This document shows positions 9,615-19,096 of a stretch of DNA of 64,000 bases, piece by piece. This stretch comes from Notolepis coatsorum (lineage: Eukaryota; Chordata; Actinopteri; Aulopiformes; Paralepididae). Where the stretch lies: assembly GCA_963971535.1 (NCBI GenBank), contig OZ020589.1, positions 57,621,511 through 57,685,510 on the forward strand, given 5' to 3'. Made by a program: the position numbers and the translations under genes. The notes below the pieces were generated by a model. It saw only the letters and a list, made by a program, of their open reading frames with translations. It searched no databases and had not been told where the DNA came from. Position 1 is the stretch's first letter; the number at the start of each line of letters is the position of its first letter.

Positions 9615-12413
9615 TCTCCTCAACACTTGCTCTCTCTCAAACAAATCACCTCTGATTTATGAATTACTACTGGACAACAACCTCGACCTGCTCCTCCTCA
9701 CTGAAACCTGGCAACAGCCCTCGGACTTCTACTCCCTCAACCAAGCTACCCCCCCAAACTACAGCTTCATCGCCAAGCCCCGCCTCTCTGGCCGAGGGGG
9801 GGGTCTTGCCGTTTTCCACAAACTCTCCCTATCCATCACTGAACTGCACCTAAACCTCCCTCCCATGCTATCCTTTGAATACCTTGCCTTCTCCCTCCCC
9901 AACTCTATCACTGCACTACTCCTTTACCGCCCTCCAAAGCCTCATCCCTCTTTTCTAACTGAACTTTCTTATCTCCTGACCATAGCCTCCACTCTCTCCA
10001 CCCGCCTCCTACTTACCGGTGACCTCAACATCCATGTTGACCAACCTAACTCAAACCTCACTTCTGACTTCCTCTCCCTCCTTGACTGTTTTAGCCTCAC
10101 CAAGCACATCAACTTTCCCACCCACAACAAAGGCCACACACTCAACCTTGTTTGCTCTGCCTCCCTACCCATATCCAATCCTCACCCCATCCCATTCCCA
10201 CTCTCTGACCACTACTGCATCCTTTTCGCTGCTCCCCTTCCCCCACCACTCCAATAAACGCACCATCTCTTTCCGTAACATAAAATCCATTGACCCTCTC
10301 ACACTGTCCCAGTCCATATCCTCTGCCTTTCCCCCTGACTCTGCCCCCTCTAACCCCGACGACTATGCCCTCCTCCTCAACTGTACTCTCTCTGACTCCC
10401 TTGACTCACTGGCACCCCTGAAAACCATCACTGTCTCATTCACCACCTCCTCTCCCTGGTACACTCCGGAACTCCGCTCTATGAAGCAGACCGGCCATCA
10501 ACTTGAACGCCTCTATAAAAAAACCCACCTCACCATCCACGCCGACCTCCACAAACAGCACGTCTCCTCCTACCGTGATGCACTTCAAGCTGCCAAATCT
10601 GCCCACTACTCCACCATCATCAACAGTAGCAACCGCAACCCTCGGACCCTCTTCTCCACTGTCAAGAAACTCCTACAACCCCCGTACAATAACTCACTCT
10701 CCTCCCCTGACCTCTGACTCTTTTCTCCTCTCCTTCAATAACAAAATATCTCAAATCAACAGCTCACTGACTGCCCGCATCGCCAACTCCCCCACCCTCG
10801 CCCCCCCCACTATCATTTTCCCCCCACCTGACTCCATCCCTCCCACCCCTTTTACTGCTTTCGCCCCAGTCGACTCCTCCTTCATCATGGACCTCATGAC
10901 CACCTCCAAGACCACTACCTGCTCCCTTGACCCCCTCCCCACTACTCTCACAAAAGCCTGCCTCCCTGTCTCATCCCTCACCTCACCGCCCTTTTCAACC
11001 AGTCACTGTCCCTAGGCCACGTCCCCTCCCCCTATAAACTTGCCGCTGTCACCCCTGTCCTCAAAAAACCCACTCTTGACCCATCCAACCTCTCCAACTA
11101 CCGCCCCAGATCCAATCTTCCTTTTTTCTCCAAAACACTCGAACGCATTGCTGCCTCCCAACTCCAGTCCAACACCCTCTACGAACCCCTTCAGTCTGGC
11201 TTCCGTCCTGCTCACAGCACCGAAACTGCACTAGTTAAAGTCATCAACGACCTCCTCATCTCCGCTGATTCCGGTGCCCTCAACATCCTGATCCTACTCG
11301 ATCTCAGTGCAGCCTTTGACACAGTGTGTCACTCCATCCTCCTCCAAAGGCTGCACCAACTGGGTGTTGAGGGCACAGCACTTGACTGGTTCTCCTCCTA
11401 CCTCACAGAAAGTCACCAATTAATCTCCCTCTCCGGCCACACCTCTTCCCCTCCCCAGTCACACAGGGGGTCCCCCAAGGCTCAGCCCCCTGCTCTTCAT
11501 CTGCTACATTCTCCCCCTTGGTCACATCATCCATAAATATCACCTCAACTTCCACTGCTACTGTGATGACACCCAAATCTACATCAGTACACAATCCCCC
11601 CACAGCCCACCCCTCAGTCACATTGAATCCTGCATTACCGAACTCCAAACCTGGATGACTCACAACTTTCTCAAATTGAACAGTGACAAGACGGAACTTC
11701 GCATTATTGGCACCAAAACCACCCTCACCAGATCCGGACCCATCACACTCACCATCAATGACTCCACCATCACCCCCTCCCCCATAATCCGAAACCTTGG
11801 TGTCCTCCTCGACCCCACCCTCTCATTTGACCCCCACGTCCGCTCCATCGTAAAAATATCATACTTTCACCTCTGCAACATTGCTAAAATCCGTCACTGC
11901 CTTTCCCCCCCTGCTGCTGAATTCCTCATACACGCCTTCATCTCCTCCTGCCTGGACTATTGCAACTCCCTCCTCACTGGCATCACCTCCCGCTCCCTCC
12001 ATAAAATGCAAATGGTCCAAAACTCAGCCGCCCGCCTCCTCACTAACACCCGGTCCCGTGAACACATCACTCCTGTCCTCCACTCTCTCCACTTGCTCCC
12101 GATCAAACACTGCATAAACTTTAAAACACTACTCCTCACCTTCAAAGCCCTCCACAGCCTGGCCCGCCCCTACCTGACTGATCTCCTTCTTCCCTACCGC
12201 CCCACCCGTTCACTCCGGTCCTCCTCCACTGCCTCCCTCACTGTCCCGACATCCAAACTCAAAAACGTTGGTGATCGGGCCTTCTCTCGCATTGCACCCC
12301 GACTCTGGAACTCCCTCCCTCAGTCCATCAGAGACTCCCCCACACTCTCCACCTTCAAAGCTCACCTCAAAACCCACCTGTTCTCCCTTGCCTTCAACCA
12401 CCGCCACCCATAA
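9615..12413 (+). pseudogene. L2-a ORF2 (endonuclease and reverse transcriptase), frameshifted
   Basis: The protein can be followed through at least five frames. Endonuclease N-terminus is near 9615-9760, then 9865-10257 (LLLTGDLNIHVD ... SDHYCILF), 10250-10717 (linker with SPWYTPELRSMK), 10730-11230 (RT start, with NYRP near 11097 and FRPAHSTETAL near 11200). LILLDLSAAFDTV lies near 11290-11330, the YxDD box is altered (CYCDDTQIY, near 11557-11580, where YADD is usual), and 11655-12413 (252 codons) covers the C-terminal third ending KTHLFSLAF. The enzyme would nick target DNA and prime reverse transcription from it. Frameshifts and indels leave no continuous frame. Confidence 0.85.
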
Positions 12414-12636
12414 CCCCCCCCCCCTCCAACCTGATTGATGTCTGTCTCCTGTCTTTTTGTGCTATCATGCTGTCTTCCCTGTTCCCCCCATGGTCTCATG
12501 TTCCTTTTGTTTTTGTTTCTTTGTTGTTTCTTTGTTTTTGTTTCTTTGTTTTTACTTTGCTCCCGACTATTGACAGCGACTTCGGGTCATTGAGAAGCGC
12601 TATATAAATTAAATTAATAATTATTATTATTATTAT

Positions 12637-13102
12637 GTTGGTCTGCCATTTCAAATAAATCCCCACCTGTTTCTTTGTCAGTTTGGGGTTCAGGATCATT
12701 CAGGGTGAGGACGTCGCAGATGGTGGAGAGTTCTCTCTTGAGGACTTCCGCAAGGTCTTCGCCACTCTGTTTCGCTATCTCCTTTAGGTCTGAGAGGTAA
12801 GTCTGTGTAGCCGTGTTGCTGACTACAGGTACGTAAACTCTGGCTAAGTCTCTAATGAGGTAACTGGCGTTGGCCGTGTCTAGTCGGTAATAGGAAAGTG
12901 CCTGCGTGGCTTCGCCACTTTCGTATTCTATAACAACACGTGGATCTGGCTCTAAGTCGGAAGCGTCTACAGGGATTTTTCTCCGAATGGAGCCGTGTTT
13001 TATCAGGAAATCATACAGTTCATCGTCAGTGGCAGTATCGGTTATACCACTAACTATGACTGAATTAGGGATTTTCACGCAGCTAGTTTGAACTACATCC
13101 AT
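12637..13102 (-). pseudogene. Gypsy-A gag N-terminus (PNMA-like)
   Basis: The frame starts with an ATG at 13102 (MDVVQTSCVKIPNSVIVSGI) and runs through an RRM-like fold typical of PNMA N-termini: a short strand VIVSGI, then DELYDFLIKHGSI, then PRVVIEYESGEATQAL. It continues to FEMADQ where the L2 tail begins. The Asn run at the end of the open frame is the L2 microsatellite read through. This start is supported by a short leader between it and the LTR at 13187. Confidence 0.75.
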
Positions 13103-13596
13103 CGCTACACTCTATTTGAGGCTTCTGGCCTCCAAGACTAGTCCAGTTACTGAGATATACTCCTCATGACTGGCTCGCCAAATTTATGTAGCACCTGTGT
13201 CACTAACAGTAACAGCTGTTCACCACGAACCAGTTCTAGGTTCGAATGAGGAGAGGAGTGATATACACAGTAAAAGGAATAGTAGGCCAGAGACAAGGTT
13301 ATAACAGTGACGGTAATTTATTCAGTTTAAACAGCAGCGCTAGTAAGACGATGACGACAACATACAACGAGTAGGTGAGGTAAAGTGAAGTATCCCTTTT
13401 AGGTTCTTTCATTAACCACTCCTTCTTTCAGGAAGGTTAATTCGATATCAAGTGCTAGGTTGATTGGATCAACACATTCGGTTCGGTCCAGACGTCTCTG
13501 AGGTTATTACTAGCTAAAAGCTAGGTTCAAGGTTGGACATTAGATGTATCCCCTTTTCGTGAGTAACTCGTTATCTTTTCTTCTGCAATTGCAGAT

Positions 13597-13708
13597 CAGT
13601 AAACTCTATATCAGTTTATCATTTCAGTAAACTCTATATCAGTTTATCATTTCAGTAAACTCTATATCAGTTTATCATTTCAGTAAACTCTATATCAGTT
13701 TATCATTT
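13597..13708. repeat. 28-bp tandem array, 4 copies
   Basis: Four copies of a unit starting CAGTAAACTCTATATCAG lie in the Gypsy-A 5' LTR. The array is absent from the truncated 3' copy. Confidence 0.95.
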
Positions 13709-13958
13709 CAGTTCGGTAGGTAAGTATTTAAACATATTAATTTAAACCTTTAAGTGTGCAGGGAATGCAAGTACCTTATTAGGTGCAATGGCCCTTTAAA
13801 CTCTTCCTTTGCAGGTGTAATACCAACAAAGTACCAATGGAAATATTCAAGGTTAAGCGAATGCAAGTAGCTTATTAGGTGAAATGACCATTTAATCTAT
13901 CTTTCTTTACAGGAAAACCATCAGCAATTCAACTATAATCAATATTTTATCAATGAGA

Positions 13959-14290
13959 TTCAAGTATCTTACTGGGTGCATTGACCCTTTAACTCTCCCT
14001 CTTTACAGGAGAAATATCAGTAGTTCAAGTATCTTACTGGGTGCATTGACCCTTTAACTCTCCCTCTTTACAGGAGAAATATCAGTAGTTCAAGTATCTT
14101 ACTGGGTGCATTGACCCTTTAACTCTCCCTCTTTACAGGAGAAATATCAGTAGTTCGAGTATCTTACTGGGTGCATTGACCCTTTAACTCTCCCTCTTTA
14201 CAGGAGAAATATCAGTAGTTCAAGTATCTTACTGGGTGCATTGACCCTTTAACTCTCCCTCTTTACAGGAGAAATATCAGTACCCATATA
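13959..14290. repeat. 65-bp tandem array, about 5 copies
   Basis: Same unit as 827-1045, with starts at 13997, 14062, 14127, 14192 and 14257 and a partial unit before them. Confidence 0.95.
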
Positions 14291-14385
14291 TACAATGTGC
14301 ATCAATCAAATACAAAATACAATATCAAAATACAATATCAAAAATACAAAAGGTGAAACGGGGTCAAAAGCCCTTGGAAGTCCTT

Positions 14386-14530
14386 GTGTTCAAGTTCAAT
14401 CAGTTTGTATCATTGTGTTCAAGTTCAATCAGTTTGTATCTTTGTGTTCAAGTTCAATCAGTTTGTATCATTGTGTTCAAGTTCAATCAGTTCATATCAT
14501 TGTGTTCAAGTTCAATCAGTTCGTATCATA
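14386..14530. repeat. 29-bp tandem array, 5 copies
   Basis: Same unit and copy number as 1151-1295. Confidence 0.95.
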
Positions 14531-14631
14531 GGTCATAGGATAGGTCATACTGTCCTTGGAAGTTCTTGTGACTCAAGTTCAATTAGTTTGTTAATTCCTG
14601 ATCCACTTCATCACTGGGAGTGAGGAAGGCA

Positions 14632-14955
14632 ATTTACAATCCTACCAGATTGTTGAGGCAACAGGGGATAACAGATCAGGCTCCTGGATATAGCCCTGAT
14701 CTAGATCTGAGGTTCTTTGGGTTGGCTCGCCATCTTGTGTCGGCACGTCCCGCGTGGGCACACGTGATGAGTGGTGGTCGGCCGGGACTCCTGGGAACTC
14801 TTCCCGGGGGTGGAAAAACCTGGCCAAAACCGTCTCTGTTTGTGGTATGTTCTTTAACCACAACAACCTCTTCGGTTTTGTAACTGGGGGAATCTTTTAT
14901 AACTATTTTGATAATTATTTTGTGGTGCTAGTTCATTCCAGTTCTATCAGCATTC
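14632..14955. other. Unassigned sequence between Gypsy-A and DIRS-B
   Basis: Moderately GC-rich. No frame is convincing. It may be part of the element into which Gypsy-A inserted, but nothing here shows that directly. Confidence 0.4.
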
Positions 14956-14963
14956 AGTATCAT

Positions 14964-15252
14964 AAGGTTATCCTATAACCCTAGTTATATGAGTATAGCG
15001 AGCGCTCTGCTCTATTGGAACTATCCCTTTATCCACTCTAATAATGAATAACTTAGTTTCTCCACATGCACACACCTATTTACCGCCGCCTGGCCACAAC
15101 CACATCCGCTCCTATATAAGCGGGGTCGTGGCCACACCATCAGCTCCTTCCCAAGTCTTTCACCACCGAAGGCAAAGACCATGGGGTCCTCAGTGAGTCA
15201 GAGCAGAGCGCTCGCTATACTCATATAACTAGGGTTATAGCATAACCTTACG
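14964..15252. repeat. DIRS-B terminal module with inverted arms
   Basis: Arms of about 48 bp (CCTAGTTATATGAGTATAGC near 14980-15000 and its inverse near 15208-15232) enclose about 190 bp that includes CTCCTATATAAGCGGGG, a TATA-like promoter element. The inner part matches the F terminus (63190-63300) in inverted orientation. Confidence 0.8.
15109..15125 (-). promoter_or_regulatory. TATA-like box in the DIRS-B terminal repeat
   Basis: CTCCTATATAAGCGGGG sits inside the terminal repeat. Related terminal repeats have CTGCTTATATAGG (56485) and CTGCTTATGTAGAGG (63263). The motif is nearly symmetrical, so direction is uncertain. Its role as a promoter is inferred from its position in the terminal repeat. 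Confidence 0.4.
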
Positions 15253-17885
15253 TTATAGATCGTATAGCTTTACGCTCTGCTCAATTGGAACACAGGAGCT
15301 GAGCAGAGCGAAAAGCTTGACAGATGTACCCGCTGAGGCCCCCTACAACCATCAGAACCGGGGAGCCCCCAACATCATGGGGTTGAAGGTCAAGAACCCA
15401 ACCCTGTGGCAAGGCTGCATCAGCGGAGCGCGGAGGAGGTCCCAGCCCTAGGACAACTTGAGGGCTAGGACCCACTGAAAAAAGGGGACCTGGTGAGGCC
15501 AACGAGGCCGCAGCATCGGGACCCCACCAGACGGTCACTGGTGACACCACCCCCCACATCGCCAGCGTATCGGACAGGGCCCAAATCAAGAGCAGGTCCT
15601 TCCCCCCTTGGCACGCCGCTCTGAAGCAGTCTTCAAGAGGCTACCCCCCCACAACACTGCAGGGCCAGTCGGCATGCCGGGGAGACAACCCCCAAGGAGG
15701 TTGATCCCTCAATCCAGGCATCAGGACCCAAGAGCAGAACTCGACATGTGCCTGGAGCACAGCGGACTAGACAGGCGCCTAAAGGGTCTACTGTGAGAAT
15801 AGTATCCCGACGGAAGGGGTGTTCGGTATGCTGTGCACCATGTCATAACCTCCACAAACCCGACCCCCCAATCCAGCGGGGTCGAGGTTCAAAGAGGAGG
15901 CTGACACAATTGGCAGATGTCATGAAAGATGCGGGGGCATACTCTCGGACAGACGGGGTCAAGCCCGGCCTCAACCCGAGAGTCGACTCTGCTACTAACA
16001 CACCGGAGAACCAACCACCCCCCTATGTTTGGTTTAACAGGAGGCGGTTGTTCTCTTAACCCACAAAGAAAACATAACTGCGTGTATACACAGGCTATAC
16101 AAGCAGCACAAGTGTTTCAGTTTTCAAAGGGTTAACCCAGGCCAACAGGTCGACGAGAATGCGTTCGGACCTGGGCCCGGCAGAACGGGACCTACACAGG
16201 GATGCCTAGAGGAGTTGACAACAACCTCCCCGACAGCCCCCTTCCATCCCCGTCCGAGCAGGGAGGGAGGGGTGAAACAAATGGAGAGGGACCAAGCCCC
16301 CTAACACAGTGCAAGGTACAACACAGTATGGACCAAGCACATCACTGTTAAGGGCAACCCGTGGTGGCATACATACGACACACACATCCACGACACCAAT
16401 CCCTGCGACGCCCGGCCCGACCCGGCATTTCCCCCCCGGAAAATCACAAAGTCCTTCGGGGTACCAGAACAGCAAATCAGCGCCCCGGCGGGCAACGGGT
16501 TAACTGACTAGGTCCGGCGCGACCAGAACCAGTCCCGCGTCCTAGTCACGCCGCCATCCCCAGTCCTAAGAGGGGGGTAGGTACGCGTGTCGATCCAAAA
16601 CATCACAAAGAGCGCCACCAAGACGGCCAGTACGCGAATGCACTGCTCCTGGTGGCCCACCTCATGGGCGTGAGACCCCTCCGCCAATGTTTTGATCTAC
16701 TCCGACATCTCCCCCCGGAGATGCACGTGAGCCGTCGAGTCTAACCTAGTGCACTGGCGCTCGGTAGAGATAAAATCTCCTTCCCAGCCGCCGGCATAGA
16801 AAATGCTGTTTCTATGAATTGGGCAACCAAGGCGTGCAAGCCATAAAGTGGTTCCACATGGAAAGCACCCAGGGCCAGCGCTATATGCACGTCGAGAAAC
16901 AGAAATATATCGATGGCGAATTCTAATGAGAAACACCAGACAACGTTTCCTCCATGCTGTCTGGGACGAGCAGCAGGAAGCCGGCCTATAAGACACAGAC
17001 ACAGGTCTCATATGACGTGTCTGAGGGTAAAACCCTGTCAATTCTGCTCTTTACATAAGAGGGGAAGACAGAAGTTCCCCCAGAGAGACCTCTATGTGAG
17101 TAACAATTGAAAAAGATACATGTAATAATAATTGGGCCAAGTGACCAACGGCCCAATACACACTTTAATAGAGAGCAGAGCAGAAAACAAACAGTTTTCG
17201 AATGCATCGCATCATCCAACTATGACAATGACAGCAGTCTGCAGCACAGAGCCTGAACACTCACGAATGTCTCATGGCCAATAGGAAAAACGCGCCAGTG
17301 ACGTATTCCATGGCCGGGGGGAAATCCTGTGACCCACCCATCCAAACATGGAGTGGAACCAGGGAACCCCCCCCCCCCTTCCCCCTCCTTGTGAGGCGCT
17401 GACCCCTCAGCCGACAGGGAGACTGACAGGCAGGAGGTCCCACCTCCCAGCCAATCAGTAAAGGGGGGAGGGGTTTATTAGTCCACCCCTTATGACCCCT
17501 CACCCCTGATACGATGTAACAACAAAGCAGAGCCATGACACCAGTCGTAGCGTGCTACATGAAAGCGCATTATACCTGTTAAGGTAACAGCTTCACATTC
17601 TGTACCCCAGCCACAGACTATAACCTCGTTTGTGCAAAAATAATTGCTTTATACACGGCTTCAGGCTCATGTGCGAAACTTGCCACCTGCATTTTTACCC
17701 CTTTACCCTAAAGTAAAGAAAAAACACAGACCAAAGAGAGGGGCCAAAGGCCTTGGTACAAGAGCTATACATGTAAACTTCTGTAGGCTAACACCTAACC
17801 CAGTTGTGGACTCAATGCTACATTTACTTAAACGTGAAAACATGATTCACAACCCTCTTTCACAATAAAAAAAGCAAAAGTTCAC

Positions 17886-18527
17886 TCTCACTACTGAATA
17901 GAATAGAATAGAATAGAATAGAATAGAAATACTTTTATTATCCTGTGGGAAATTTGACACTGCAAATCGCTCAACATTTAAACATTTAGACAGGACAGGT
18001 CACAAATTAGAATAATAACACAAATCAATCAAGTTGCCTAGGATAAGAGTAGAGTAAAATAGAATACAAATTTAATAAAATATACAGAAATAAATACAGT
18101 AAAAATATACTGAGCATGGGGGAAGGGCATGGGGCATGGGGGGTACAGGTAGTAAAAAACAACACAGCAGTGTAAACAATTTGGTCAATATGATTTAACT
18201 ATCTAACTAAATGAAATATATATTCACAGTGTCACATAAGGTGCAGTATGCTTCAGGTAGTGTATTGTCCTCCTTGGGTTCCTATTAATCCAAGGTCAAT
18301 GTCAGGCAGCCGTCGCTGCCCCCTGTTTTGGAGCCTGGAGGCCGCTAGTCGCGGCCTCCTGCCACTATTGAGCTGCCGCTCTGTGCTCAGTGATGCAGTG
18401 AGGCACAGTGATGCATTGTATAGTCTGATGGCTGTTGGAATGAAGGACTTCCTGTGCTGTTCAGTGCTGCATTTGGGTAGTGTGAGCCTAGCACTGAACA
18501 TGCTCCTCCTGCAAGAGGAACGCCGTC
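17886..18527 (-). mobile_element. Rex1/Babar-like LINE 3' end, nested in DIRS-B
   Basis: On the minus strand a short C-terminal coding remnant (SFIPTAIRLYNASL, in the frame 18253-18501) is followed by a 3' UTR. It ends with AATAAAAGTATTTC and an (AATAG)n tail, seen on the plus strand as GAATAGAATAGAATAG near 17897-17925. Rex1 elements end in this way. DIRS-B sequence resumes on both sides, as shown by comparison with 54440-54620. Confidence 0.8.
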
Positions 18528-19096
18528 TTTTATGACGAGAGAAGACATAAGTCCTCGACCAAGTGCTAGCTACAGGCCTTTTTCCGAGAAAACTGCACTC
18601 TGCCTAACCAAGAGCACAACCCCAGCAGTAGCTGAGGGATTACACCGTATCCCCAAAAAATAGGGGACCAAGACCATTTTCACACAGCACACGTCGTATC
18701 TCCAAATGCAGTGAAGTAACATATGTTTTGTTAAACAAAGACATCGTTATTAACCAAAACATTCGGGAGGGGGAGGAAGGAAGAGTGGGGTAATGTCCAA
18801 CGGACATCTTACCTGCACCTCGTACGCAGGACGAAATGGCCGCAAACACAGGTTGGTCTACCACGTTGATGAGACCTCTCGCTGGCAGGGCCAGAAGCGG
18901 CGACGGCTGGAGCCTCACTCCGGCGTGACGCCCCCCTCCTGCGGCAGAACATGGCGCAGGCCCGACGGCATCTTCTGCCAGAGATGAAACAGAATCAACT
19001 ATTATTGTCACAATATACCGCCCGCCTAGACACTCACCAGTATTTATACAGGAGCTCTCTGAACTGATCTCACTATGTGTTACCGGATATGATAAG

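Larger units (their letters stand above)
8430..12636 (+). mobile_element. L2-a: decayed L2-like LINE inserted in Gypsy-A gag
   Basis: The element lies opposite to its host. It has a C/T-rich 5' region (8430-9615), an endonuclease start near 9615 (LLLTETW), endonuclease end SDHYCILF near 10200, RT pieces, the L2-type C-terminus (SCLDYCNSLL, QNSAARLL) and a 3' end GCGCTATATAAATT followed by an ATT microsatellite, the usual L2 tail. The host gag resumes at about 12637. I see no convincing target duplication, which is common for L2 insertions. Confidence 0.88.
827..14631 (-). mobile_element. Gypsy-A: decayed Ty3/Gypsy LTR retrotransposon with nested insertions
   Basis: Read on the minus strand the order is 5' LTR (13187-14631), gag with a PNMA-like N-terminus, CCHC knuckle, protease, reverse transcriptase, RNase H, integrase, then a truncated LTR-like repeat (827-1392). 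The domain order RT-RH-IN is that of Ty3/Gypsy. Two foreign elements interrupt it: an L2 in gag (8430-12636) and a DIRS fragment (1393-2943) between the end of pol and the 3' LTR fragment. Several in-frame stops and frameshifts and a changed catalytic integrase residue make it non-functional. PNMA and ZCCHC12-type mammalian genes are thought to descend from Gypsy elements with this kind of gag. That relation is inferred from the appearance of the protein and has not been tested by alignment. Confidence 0.85.
13187..14631 (-). repeat. 5' LTR of Gypsy-A
   Basis: On the plus strand the segment starts TGTAGCACC and ends GGCA, giving TG...CA termini on either strand. It is followed on the element side (minus strand) by AAATTTGGCGAGCCAGTCA, a likely primer-binding region that I cannot assign to a tRNA. 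It is about 1445 bp and contains three different tandem arrays. The half from 13959 to 14626 matches 827-1392. Confidence 0.7.
14956..18984 (-). mobile_element. DIRS-B: non-autonomous DIRS-like derivative
   Basis: On the minus strand it runs from about 18984 to a terminal module at 14964-15252. It matches two other copies in the window in patches: 51680-56330 (same strand) and 56520-63418 (opposite strand). Examples are the segment translating LAMWGVVS..AAASLASPGPLF near 15480-15560 (a decayed recombinase C-terminus), the segment FWYPEGLCDFPGGKCRVGPG near 16410-16470, and the leader near 18540-18980. No reverse transcriptase is present. A Rex1 fragment interrupts it at 17886-18527, and L2-b truncates its 5' side at 18985. 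Confidence 0.7.

Noticed and set aside
10751..11215. Minus-strand Gly/Val-rich frames
   Set aside because: Antisense shadows of L2-a ORF2.
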